DNA from: Bacteroidia bacterium
Lineage (GTDB): Bacteria > Planctomycetota > Phycisphaerae > Phycisphaerales > SM1A02
Length of the DNA stretch: 26,040 nt
NCBI GenBank assembly: GCA_030054235.1
Contig: JASGCG010000001.1
Location: 1-26,040, forward strand
Direction of reading: 5' to 3'
The notes under the pieces were generated by a model. That model was not told the DNA's origin, made no database searches, and saw nothing but the letters and a program-made list of their open reading frames with translations. Each line of letters begins with the position of its first letter. The stretch's first letter is position 1. The translations under genes and the position numbers were made by a program. This document shows, in pieces, positions 15,499 to 25,514 of this stretch.

Positions 15499-15504
15499 TA
15501 CACT
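15499..15504 (+). promoter_or_regulatory. Putative -10 (TACACT) for gyrB
   Basis: TACACT lies 61 nt before the gyrB start and would give a leader of about 55 nt. A CCCC/GGGG mini-hairpin follows it. No convincing -35. The rest of the 15341-15565 gap is C-rich and otherwise featureless. Confidence 0.35.
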
Positions 15505-15565
15505 TTCCTGGCTCCCCGGCGGGGTGCATTCCACCCCCCATTCAGCCCCCCAAGGCGCAGGGTCC

Positions 15566-18166
<2,601 letters not shown>

Positions 18167-18246
18167 ATCGGCCCGCGCGACGATTGCGGCGACTGTGGTG
18201 CGTGCGGCGATCGGCGGCGTGGAGCATGCGGTCCAGCGCCCGCGCG

Positions 18247-18268
18247 ATCCGGTTCTGTCCCGGATTTT
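18247..18268 (+). terminator. Intrinsic terminator of gyrB
   Basis: ATCCGG (18247-18252) and CCGGAT (18260-18265) form a 6-bp stem with a 7-nt loop, followed by three more T residues. It lies 80 nt past the gyrB stop and is the only hairpin with a T-run noticed here. Confidence 0.5.
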
Positions 18269-18302
18269 GGCCCACACATCACGCTTCTTGGCACCTCGGA
18301 CG

Positions 18303-18330
18303 TTGCTCAGCCCCGCATCCGGCGTAGCGT
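18303..18330 (+). promoter_or_regulatory. Putative promoter of the metalloprotease gene
   Basis: TTGCTC (18303-18308), 16 nt, TAGCGT (18325-18330), then 6 nt to the ATG at 18337. No Shine-Dalgarno site, so the transcript is probably leaderless. Confidence 0.42.
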
Positions 18331-18336
18331 TCGGCC

Positions 18337-21012
18337 ATGTCGCTCCTGAGTGCGCTTCTTGCCGCCGTGGCGGTCTTCGGAACCAGCCCGGCTTCTGCCC
18401 CCGCGAACTGGCTCGTTGCAGATGACCATGGTCGGCTTGCTCCCGTGCCTGGCCTGCATCAGGCCGTGCTGCAGCGCCTGCGCTCGGACCGTGCCATCAC
18501 GAAGCGAGCACTCGGCGCCCCCGAACTCCAGATCGATGTTCCGGTCGGCTCGCTCGGCATGCTCGCCCTTGACCTCAGGCCGATGCCGGCGATCGCCCGC
18601 GATGCCTTCGTCGAGGTCGGCGCGGCGGAGCGCATGCGTGACCACGCGCTGACCGGCGTGCTGCTCGACACGGTGCACCTGCAGGGCACCGTCATCGGCC
18701 ATCCCCGCTCGAGCGTCTACGTCGGCATCGGTTCGACCGGCATCGCCGCGACGATCGACCTTGGTTCAGGCCAGGGAACGTGGACCCTCCGACGCTCGGG
18801 CAGCGATGCACCCGGGCTCTGCTCCGGTCCAGTCGAGTTTGTGCGCACCACGGGCACCAGCGCGCCCGAGGTCCCCGCGTGCGGCGCCGAGTGCTCCGGT
18901 CATCACGGCGGCGACGGCAGCCTTGCCGGCACGGGCGTGATCGTGCCCGGCGCGCGGCCCGTGGTCGAGCTCGCCGTCGACAGCGACTTCGAGTTCCTGC
19001 GCATCTTCGGCGGCGATGGCGTCGCTGCCACCGAGTACATCGCCACGCTCGTCGGTGCCGTCTCGGCGATCTACCGCCGCGACTGCGACACGACGATCGC
19101 GCTCGCCTATGTGCGGTTGCAGCCCGACGCCGACGACCTGTTCAACCAACCCGATCCGCTCGGGCCGTTCCGGACCTGGTGGAACGAGAACGGCGCCGAC
19201 GTCGATCGTGATCTCTTCACGCTGCTGACGGGCCGCCGCGACCTGCCGTATGGGGGCGTGGCGTGGCTCAATGCCGCCTGCACCGACTTCGGCTATTCCG
19301 TCAACGGGTACCTCAACGGCCGCTTCGTCGATGCCTTCGCCACCAACCCCGGCAACTGGGACGTCAACGTCACCGCGCATGAATTCGGCCACAACCTCGG
19401 CACGCTGCACACCCACGACTACTCGATCGACGCGTGCGCGTCGGGCACGGTGCAGCGCGGCACGATCATGAGCTACTGCCACGTCGTGTCGGGCGCGAGC
19501 TCCAACATCGATCTTCGGTTCCACGCCGGGACCGTCGACCCCATCAAGGCCTTCGTCGCGGCGGCGGCGTGCCTGGCCCGCGACTGCGACGACGACGGGT
19601 TCGATGACGCCGACGAGATCGCGGCCGATCCCCTGCTCGATGCAAACGGCGATGGCCTGCTCGATGCGTGCCAGGACTGCAACGGCAATGCAACGCCGGA
19701 TCCCGTGGAGATCGCAGCCGGCACGCTCGTGGATGCCAACGCCAACGGCCGTCCGGACTCGTGCGAGCCCGACTGCGACGGCAACGGCGTCGCCGACACG
19801 ATCGATGCCATGCTCGATCCTGCGAAGGACTCCAACGGCGACTTCGTGCTGCAGTCCTGCGAGCCTGACTGCAACGGCGATGGCATTGCCGACAGCGACG
19901 CGGTGCTGGCGGACATGTCCCTCGATCGATCGCGTGACGGCGTGCCCGATGCGTGCGAGGACTGCGACGGCGACGGGACGGTGGACTTCCTCGAGCTCCA
20001 GGGCTCGATGTCGCGCTGGGTCGGCTCACGGAGCGATGCCCTCCTGCGAGAGCTCGATCCGCGCTCGGGCGTGCTGCGACGGACCGTCGCGCTGGGCTCG
20101 GCGTCGGTCGAGGACCTTGTCATCGCACCCGATGGCCGGCTGCTCGCGATCGAGGGCCTGAACGCGTGGGCGCTCGATCGATCATCGCCAGCCAACCAAC
20201 CCGTGCGCTGGGGACCGGCCTTCGCGAACCAGTTGCGTTCGATTGCGGTGGCGCCCGATGGACGGATCGCCGTGATGCAGCGCAACGGGCGGACCACGCT
20301 TCACGAACCGGATGGCTCGCTCTCGGCCAGCTGGCTTCCCGCCTTCGCCGACCAGGATGCGCGCGATCTCGTCTTCCGCACCCTGCCTGACGGCACCCAT
20401 GAGGCCATCGCCACCCGCAGCAACGGCGTCGTCATGGCGTTCGCGTGGCCTCAGGGAGCGGACCGTGTGCTCGCCGACCTGTCGGCACAGGTGCCGGACC
20501 TTGCCGGTGCTTTCGTGATGAACGATGGGTCGATCCTGCTCGCCGCGACGGCGCTCGATCGCATCATCAGGCTTGGCGCCGACGGCACCGATCTGGGCGA
20601 ATGGGACGTGGACAACGGACTGCTGCTGGATGGCGTGGTGGCGCTGTGTGCAGCCGGTGACGGCCGCGCAATCCTGGCGGCCGCTCCCAACAGCAGTTCG
20701 ACGGTCAACGGCTTCGCGCTCGTGAATGGCTACACCGAGCGCACCTATCGCATCTATCCCGCGGATGCACCGCGCCCGAGCGCGATCGTGATCGCTCCGC
20801 CAAGTGCAACCGACCTCAACGGCAACCTCATTCCTGATGCGTGCGAGGGTCCGATCGGCGACGTCGATCGCGACGGCGATGTCGATGGCGCCGACCTGGG
20901 CATCATGTTGGCCACCTGGGGCGACTGCGCCGGTTGCGCCGCCGATCTCAACGATGATGGCACGGTGGATGGCGCCGACCTCGGCGTGCTGCTGACGTCC
21001 TTCGGGGTGTGA
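18337..21012 (+). CDS. Secreted metzincin-type metalloprotease with Asp-rich repeats and dockerin
   Basis: An 891-residue exported protein. A signal peptide ends near ASA (21). A propeptide-like region (about 22-200) is followed by a zinc peptidase domain (about 205-410) with the full metzincin site HEFGHNLGTLH (H348, E349, H352, H358) and a Met-turn GTIMSYCH (M378), as in M12-type reprolysin-like enzymes. Four full and one partial acidic repeats of 31-32 residues start at 416, 447, 479, 511 and 542 (DCDxDG/DCNGNG...), thrombospondin-3-like and calcium-binding by family. A beta-propeller-like region (about 555-815) follows. The C-terminal dockerin (840-891) has two DxDxDGxVDGADLG calcium loops joined by DCAGCA. 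It is probably attached to the cell surface through the dockerin, by an unknown route. The protease substrate is unknown. Confidence 0.85.
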   Translation: MSLLSALLAAVAVFGTSPASAPANWLVADDHGRLAPVPGLHQAVLQRLRSDRAITKRALGAPELQIDVPVGSLGMLALDLRPMPAIARDAFVEVGAAERMRDHALTGVLLDTVHLQGTVIGHPRSSVYVGIGSTGIAATIDLGSGQGTWTLRRSGSDAPGLCSGPVEFVRTTGTSAPEVPACGAECSGHHGGDGSLAGTGVIVPGARPVVELAVDSDFEFLRIFGGDGVAATEYIATLVGAVSAIYRRDCDTTIALAYVRLQPDADDLFNQPDPLGPFRTWWNENGADVDRDLFTLLTGRRDLPYGGVAWLNAACTDFGYSVNGYLNGRFVDAFATNPGNWDVNVTAHEFGHNLGTLHTHDYSIDACASGTVQRGTIMSYCHVVSGASSNIDLRFHAGTVDPIKAFVAAAACLARDCDDDGFDDADEIAADPLLDANGDGLLDACQDCNGNATPDPVEIAAGTLVDANANGRPDSCEPDCDGNGVADTIDAMLDPAKDSNGDFVLQSCEPDCNGDGIADSDAVLADMSLDRSRDGVPDACEDCDGDGTVDFLELQGSMSRWVGSRSDALLRELDPRSGVLRRTVALGSASVEDLVIAPDGRLLAIEGLNAWALDRSSPANQPVRWGPAFANQLRSIAVAPDGRIAVMQRNGRTTLHEPDGSLSASWLPAFADQDARDLVFRTLPDGTHEAIATRSNGVVMAFAWPQGADRVLADLSAQVPDLAGAFVMNDGSILLAATALDRIIRLGADGTDLGEWDVDNGLLLDGVVALCAAGDGRAILAAAPNSSSTVNGFALVNGYTERTYRIYPADAPRPSAIVIAPPSATDLNGNLIPDACEGPIGDVDRDGDVDGADLGIMLATWGDCAGCAADLNDDGTVDGADLGVLLTSFGV
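19582..20001 (+). repeat. Acidic 31-32-residue coding repeats
   Basis: Units beginning Asp-Cys at residues 416, 447, 479, 511 and 542 of the metalloprotease, with spacings of 31, 32, 32 and 31. Each has a DxDGxxD-type loop at the start and another near the middle, and most units end in a Cys. They resemble calcium-binding thrombospondin type 3 repeats. Confidence 0.8.
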
Positions 21013-21058
21013 TGGCCCGCTCCTCATCTGCTTGTCAGAACTTGGCTTAGATTGAAGC

Positions 21059-21072
21059 CCCGCTTCGGCGGG
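21059..21072. terminator. CCCGC-TTCG-GCGGG hairpin
   Basis: A 5-bp stem closed by a C(UUCG)G tetraloop, one of the most stable RNA loops, 46 nt after the metalloprotease stop. No U-tract follows. A TAGATT hexamer just upstream (21048-21053) could instead be a -10, placing the hairpin in the leader of the next gene. Confidence 0.35.
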
Positions 21073-21223
21073 CGGGCATCGATCCTTCAAGTACGGCAAA
21101 ATCAGCACCAATCGCCTCGCTCGCCAGAGCATCCACGCAAACGTGTGACAAGGTGAGGCACCTGTCGTCGGGTGGTGTGGCGCAGCGATCCCCTGTCCTG
21201 AACGTGCCACGGAGACCGACACC

Positions 21224-23839
21224 ATGAAGATCCGCGCAATCGTCGTCGCGGCGCTGAGCCTGCTCACCGCCGCTGTCCATGCCGCCCCTCAAGCCACCGA
21301 CGATTGCTCAGTGCCATTCCAGGCATCAGGTGATGCGATCGTGAACTTCGACTTCGCCGGATCGCAGGCGACGGGCGGCGTGCTCGGCGCACCGTGCGTG
21401 ACGCAGCCGGTCGATTCAGTCCACGACCTCTGGGTCTGCTACCGCTCGGAATGCAACGGGATCGTCGAGATCAGCACCTGCGGCCTCACCACGCTGAACA
21501 CCATCATCGCCGTCTACGAACCGAGCGCATGCGCATGCCCTGATTCGCAGGTGCCCATCCGCTGCTGCAACGACGACAGCTGCGGCAAGCAGTCCCTGGT
21601 CCGCTGCGAGATGTCGTGCGACCGGACCTACATGATCCGCATCATGATCCGTACCAACGAGCCGCTTGGTGCTGGACAGGTGTCGTTCACCTGCACCGGC
21701 CAGCCCTGCCCGAAGGACAAGGGCCTCACCGCGCCGGAATGCCGCGAGTGCTGCGGTGCACGCCCGCCGCTCGTGGACGGGCTGCCGCAGCCCTTCGCGC
21801 CCGGGCAGGTCACGGCGGTGACCTTTGGTCGCGAGGATTCGCCGGCCGGGAACATCGGTGTCCTTCGGCTCGTCGACACTGGCGATCAAGCCCTCGCGCC
21901 CACCGTTGGTTCCGGCCTGCTCTGGAACCCGCAGCTCTACTCGCACCCGCAATGGGATCTCGCCACGCTCGGAAGCATCTTCGGTGTCGCCTTCGATGGC
22001 CAGGGCAACATCTTCGTCTCACACACCGTTGCGTACTCCAACGACCTCCTCGGCTCGCTGGGGGTTTCTCCGGCCGGCGACGGCCGTGGTGCCATCTACC
22101 GCATCGACGGCACGACCGGAGCACCGGCCCTGTGGCGAACGCTCCCGCAGGCCGCCGGCTCCGGCAGCGCCGTGGGACTCGGCAACCTTGACTTCGACTG
22201 TGAGCGCGATTGCCTCTTCGCGACCAACCTCGAGGATGGACGCATCTACTCGATCAACGCGACCACCGGAGCGATCAGCGCGTACGACCACCAGTCGGAC
22301 TCGATCGAGGCTGAATCATCGACAGGCAACGGCAACGCAATCGCCGAAGGTCCGAACCCAGGCGGTGCGTCGAGCGAACCTGCCGGATTCGTGGGCTTCG
22401 GCAATGCACCCTACGCCGTGAAGATGGCCGGTGATCGTCTCTACTACTCGGTGTGGGAGAACCCCTCGACCACAGGCCAGACCATCTGGTCCGTCGAAGT
22501 CGACCCCATCGGCGTGTTCGTGCCCGGCACGCGTCGGATTGAACTGACGCTGCCCCTGTCGACCACGCCGGGACAGGTGGTTGCGGACCTCAGCTTCGAT
22601 CGCGAGTGCTGCATGCTCCTGGCGGAGCGATCCATGGTGAGCCCATCCGCCACCGCGACCCATCGCGGCCGTGCATGGCGCGCCTGTTTCGACGCGGCCT
22701 CTGCCTCGTGGAATGTCGTCCGCTACGACGTGGGCAGCTTCGGTGCATTCGGTCCAGACTGGCAGAACGCATCGGGCGGCATCGACTACATCGATGGCGC
22801 GCTGGGTGAACAGGTTTGGCTGACGGGGGACTTCTATGCCCAACCGCTCGTCGGTTCCTATTACGGGATCTCCGGCATCCCGCTGATCGACGCGGATCCA
22901 CTGCAGCTGGACACCGTTTTCGGTCCTGGCATGAACATCACGTCCAGCAAGACCACCCAAGGCTCCCTCGACATCACCTGCTGGGCCACCGAGGAACCCT
23001 GCTCGATCGAGACCGACGATCTCTCGTGCGTCCCCAACTCGGACGGGACCTTCTCGTACCTGTGGGACTTCACGATCGTGAATGGATCGGGCCAGCAGGC
23101 CGACATGCTCATCCTGTCGGATCCTGCCTTCGCGCCCAACAACGTGTTCTTCCTGCCGCAGCCGCTCCCACCCAACGGCATCCTGCAGCTGCAGCTGCCG
23201 ATTCAGGGAGCGCCCGGCACCGAGCTCTGCTTCACCGCAACGCTCGTCCAGCTGGGATCGCCCGATCCCTGCTGCACGGTCGACGTGTGCATCACGCTGC
23301 CTGACTGCGAGTGCTTCGAGGTGCAGAAGCTCGATCTCGTGGATCTCCCGGGTTCGGGCACGTTCGGCCTCAATCTCGACATCGTGAACCTCGAGTCATG
23401 GAACGCCGAATGGGTCACGCTGGCGATCGATCCTGCATCGATCCCGGCGGGATTCTCTGCCGACGTGACGCCTGACCTGATCGATGTCGCGCCGGGCGTC
23501 GGACTCGGCGGCACGATCGACGTGGATGCCGAGGCGGCCGGCGGTGCCATTTCCGTGGTCACCAACGCGCCTGCAGGAACCCAGCTCTCGCTGGTGGTCG
23601 GCGTGCACACGCTCGCCTTCCATCCCTGCTGCTTCAAGAAGATCCAGCTCACCGTGCCGACCGATGGCGGGGCCGGCGGAAACCCATCCGATCTCAATGG
23701 CGATGGCGTGGTGAACGCCCAGGACCTTGCCGTGCTGCTCGCCGCATGGGGTTCGAACGCGCCGGGCGCCGACGTGAACGATGACGGCATCGTCGATGGC
23801 AAGGACCTGGCCATCCTGCTCGGCAGCTGGAACGGATGA
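21224..23839 (+). CDS. Large secreted protein with C-terminal dockerin
   Basis: An 871-residue exported protein. The signal peptide ends VHAA near residue 20. Residues 25-170 form a Cys-rich beta domain (DDCSVPF..., DLWVCYRSECNG, TLNTIIAVYEPSACACP, IRCCNDDSC) resembling the PPC-like domains of secreted planctomycete proteins. Residues about 190-570 look like a beta-propeller (repeated IxRIDGTTG, DGRIYSINATTG). From about 585 to 815 there are Ig-like beta segments with Cys pairs. The C-terminal dockerin (821-871) has DLNGDGVVNAQDL and DVNDDGIVDGKDL loops. No catalytic motif is recognised, so the role may be binding or structural. GGAG lies 9 nt before the ATG. The gene follows the dockerin protease by 211 bp on the same strand. 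Confidence 0.75.
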   Translation: MKIRAIVVAALSLLTAAVHAAPQATDDCSVPFQASGDAIVNFDFAGSQATGGVLGAPCVTQPVDSVHDLWVCYRSECNGIVEISTCGLTTLNTIIAVYEPSACACPDSQVPIRCCNDDSCGKQSLVRCEMSCDRTYMIRIMIRTNEPLGAGQVSFTCTGQPCPKDKGLTAPECRECCGARPPLVDGLPQPFAPGQVTAVTFGREDSPAGNIGVLRLVDTGDQALAPTVGSGLLWNPQLYSHPQWDLATLGSIFGVAFDGQGNIFVSHTVAYSNDLLGSLGVSPAGDGRGAIYRIDGTTGAPALWRTLPQAAGSGSAVGLGNLDFDCERDCLFATNLEDGRIYSINATTGAISAYDHQSDSIEAESSTGNGNAIAEGPNPGGASSEPAGFVGFGNAPYAVKMAGDRLYYSVWENPSTTGQTIWSVEVDPIGVFVPGTRRIELTLPLSTTPGQVVADLSFDRECCMLLAERSMVSPSATATHRGRAWRACFDAASASWNVVRYDVGSFGAFGPDWQNASGGIDYIDGALGEQVWLTGDFYAQPLVGSYYGISGIPLIDADPLQLDTVFGPGMNITSSKTTQGSLDITCWATEEPCSIETDDLSCVPNSDGTFSYLWDFTIVNGSGQQADMLILSDPAFAPNNVFFLPQPLPPNGILQLQLPIQGAPGTELCFTATLVQLGSPDPCCTVDVCITLPDCECFEVQKLDLVDLPGSGTFGLNLDIVNLESWNAEWVTLAIDPASIPAGFSADVTPDLIDVAPGVGLGGTIDVDAEAAGGAISVVTNAPAGTQLSLVVGVHTLAFHPCCFKKIQLTVPTDGGAGGNPSDLNGDGVVNAQDLAVLLAAWGSNAPGADVNDDGIVDGKDLAILLGSWNG

Positions 23840-23847
23840 TCGCGAAC

Positions 23848-23877
23848 CGCCGGGGCGGGGCTCACCCCGCCTCGGCG
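23848..23877. terminator. Bidirectional hairpin overlapping the queC stop codon
   Basis: A 13-bp stem (one G-T pair) between 23848-23860 and 23865-23877 with a CTCA loop. The queC stop codon spans 23862-23864, inside the loop. It starts 9 nt after the stop of the convergent dockerin gene, so it can serve both. No U-tract on either side. Confidence 0.55.
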
Positions 23878-24557
23878 AACCCGCGGGCGCGCAGCTCACA
23901 GGCATCGCAGCGACCGCAGGGCACGCCGTCGGCCGAGGGGTCGTAGCACGAGATCGTGAGCGACAGGTCCACGCCGAGCTCGCGGCCGAGCCGCACGATC
24001 TGCGCCTTGCTCAGCTGCTGCAGCGGCGTGTGCAGCCGGATGTGCCCGGACTCCACGCCCGCGCGCGTGGCCAGGTTCGCCACGCGCTCAAACGCCGCGA
24101 TGAACTCGGGCCGGCAGTCAGGGTAGCCCGAGTAGTCGATCGCATTCACGCCGATGCCCAGGTCGAATGCCCCGCGTACCTCGGCGAAGGCGAGCGCGAA
24201 CGCCAGGAAGATCGTGTTGCGCGCCGGCACGTAGGTGACCGGGATCGATCCGGCCATCTGGTCCGGCGAGCGATCCTTCGGCACCGCGATGTCCGACGTG
24301 AGCGCACTGCCGCCGAACGCCCGCAGATCGATGCGCTGCACGACGTGCTCGACCACGCCGACCTGCTTTGCCACGCGTGCCGCCGCCTGCAGTTCCACGC
24401 TGTGGCGCTGCCCGTAGTCGAAGCTCAATGCATGAACGTCGAAGCCCTCGCGCCGAAGCCACGCCGCAGTCACGGCGCTGTCAAGCCCGCCCGAGAGGAG
24501 CACGACGGCACTACGGCGCGCGCCCGCTCCATCGCGGTGTCCAGCCGGGCGCGTCAT
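23862..24557 (-). CDS. queC: 7-cyano-7-deazaguanine synthase
   Basis: A 231-residue enzyme converting 7-carboxy-7-deazaguanine to preQ0 with ATP and ammonia, in the pathway to queuosine tRNA modification and other deazaguanines. The PP-loop SGGLDS is at 22-27, followed by SFDYGQRH, the conserved YVPARNTIFLAFA and NAIDYSGYPDCRPEFI, and a C-terminal zinc site of four cysteines in CYDPSADGVPCGRCDAC (204, 214, 217, 220). Length is normal. The ATG overlaps the moxR stop as ATGA, so translation is probably coupled although the functions are unrelated. A basic N-terminal extension of about 15 residues precedes the first strand. No queD, queE or queF gene is visible here. Confidence 0.96.
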   Translation of the reverse strand: MTRPAGHRDGAGARRSAVVLLSGGLDSAVTAAWLRREGFDVHALSFDYGQRHSVELQAAARVAKQVGVVEHVVQRIDLRAFGGSALTSDIAVPKDRSPDQMAGSIPVTYVPARNTIFLAFALAFAEVRGAFDLGIGVNAIDYSGYPDCRPEFIAAFERVANLATRAGVESGHIRLHTPLQQLSKAQIVRLGRELGVDLSLTISCYDPSADGVPCGRCDACELRARGFAEAG

Positions 24558-25480
24558 GCCGGGCTCGGCACCGTCTCGAGCACGTGCTGCACGATGCGGC
24601 GTGCCGCCTGCGCATCGCCGAACTCCATCGAGCCGCGCGGCATGATGCGATGCACGAACACCGCCGCGGCGTTGCCGACGATGTCCTCCGGCGTGACGAA
24701 GTCACGGTCGTCCATGTAGGCCGTGGCACGCGCGACTTGCGCGAGCGCGAGCGCACCGCGCGGGCTCACGCCCAGCTGCAGTTCCTCGTGCTCGCGCGTG
24801 GCGGAAGCGAGCGCGATGATGTAGTCGACCAGCGGCTGCGCGAGCCTGATGCGATCGACCGCGTCCTGCATCGCCAGCACGCCGGCCGCATCCATGACCG
24901 GCTCGATCGACGGAAGGGCCGTGCGACCGGGTTGCTGCAGGATCACGCGACTCTCGTCGTCGGGGCTCGGGTAGCCGAGCGTGACGCGCATGAGGAAGCG
25001 ATCGAGCTGGTTCTCGGGCAACGTGTAGGTGCCCTCGAATTCGTAGGGATTCTGCGTGGCCACCACCATGAAGGGCTGCGGCAGCCGGTGGGTGATCCCC
25101 TCGACGGTGACCGAACCCTCGCCCATCGCCTCGAGCAGGGCGCTCTGCGTGCGCGGCGTGGCGCGGTTGACCTCGTCGGCGAGCACGATGTTGGCGAAGA
25201 CCGGGCCCGGCCGGAACTCGAACTGGCCGCGATCGCGCAGGAAGACGCTCGCGCCCGTGACATCGCTCGGCAGCAGGTCGGGCGTGCACTGGACACGCCC
25301 GAACGAACACTGCAGGCTGCGCGCGAGCGCACTGGCCAGCGTGGTCTTGCCCACCCCCGGGACATCCTCGATCAAGGCATGGCCGCGCGCGAGCAGGCAG
25401 GTCACCAGGCGATCGACGGCCTGGCGATTGCCCAGGTACGCCGTGCCGATCGTGTCGCGCAGCTTCTGCACGGGTGCCAT
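24554..25480 (-). CDS. MoxR-family AAA+ ATPase
   Basis: A 308-residue AAA+ ATPase of the MoxR class, chaperone-like proteins that help mature or activate partner complexes, often with DUF58 and von Willebrand A-domain proteins. Walker A lies in EDVPGVGKTT (38-47), Walker B in IVLADEVNRA (98-107), with the family motifs TPRTQSALLEAM, ATQNPYEFEGTYTLPENQLDRF and the C-terminal lid GVSPRGALALAQVARA. All are canonical. The usual DUF58/VWA partners are absent on the downstream side, where queC follows with a 4-bp overlap. The start at 25480 has no Shine-Dalgarno site but a TACACT hexamer 9 nt upstream. The gene diverges from the zinc-ribbon membrane protein gene with only 34 bp between the start codons. 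Confidence 0.95.
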   Translation of the reverse strand: MAPVQKLRDTIGTAYLGNRQAVDRLVTCLLARGHALIEDVPGVGKTTLASALARSLQCSFGRVQCTPDLLPSDVTGASVFLRDRGQFEFRPGPVFANIVLADEVNRATPRTQSALLEAMGEGSVTVEGITHRLPQPFMVVATQNPYEFEGTYTLPENQLDRFLMRVTLGYPSPDDESRVILQQPGRTALPSIEPVMDAAGVLAMQDAVDRIRLAQPLVDYIIALASATREHEELQLGVSPRGALALAQVARATAYMDDRDFVTPEDIVGNAAAVFVHRIMPRGSMEFGDAQAARRIVQHVLETVPSPA

Positions 25481-25489
25481 GCTGTGGCG

Positions 25490-25495
25490 AGTGTA
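25490..25495 (-). promoter_or_regulatory. Putative -10 (TACACT) for moxR
   Basis: TACACT on the minus strand ends 9 nt before the moxR ATG. It sits back to back with the TAGGCT of the divergent gene, 7 nt apart. Confidence 0.38.
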
Positions 25496-25502
25496 GCTGC
25501 GC

Positions 25503-25508
25503 TAGGCT
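25503..25508 (+). promoter_or_regulatory. Putative -10 (TAGGCT) for the zinc-ribbon membrane protein
   Basis: TAGGCT ends 6 nt before the ATG at 25515. No Shine-Dalgarno site, matching the leaderless pattern of this window. Confidence 0.38.
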
Positions 25509-25514
25509 TCTTCC

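Noticed and set aside
15299..15565. 89-codon N-terminal extension of GyrB
   Set aside because: GyrB homologues begin shortly before the EEIQVLEGLEAIRKRPGMY motif. The extension overlaps the divergent amidase start and the likely gyrB promoter.
21032..21053. TTGTCA and TAGATT as a promoter for the second dockerin gene
   Set aside because: The hexamers are only 10 nt apart, too close for a standard promoter, so I do not pair them. TAGATT alone remains possible.
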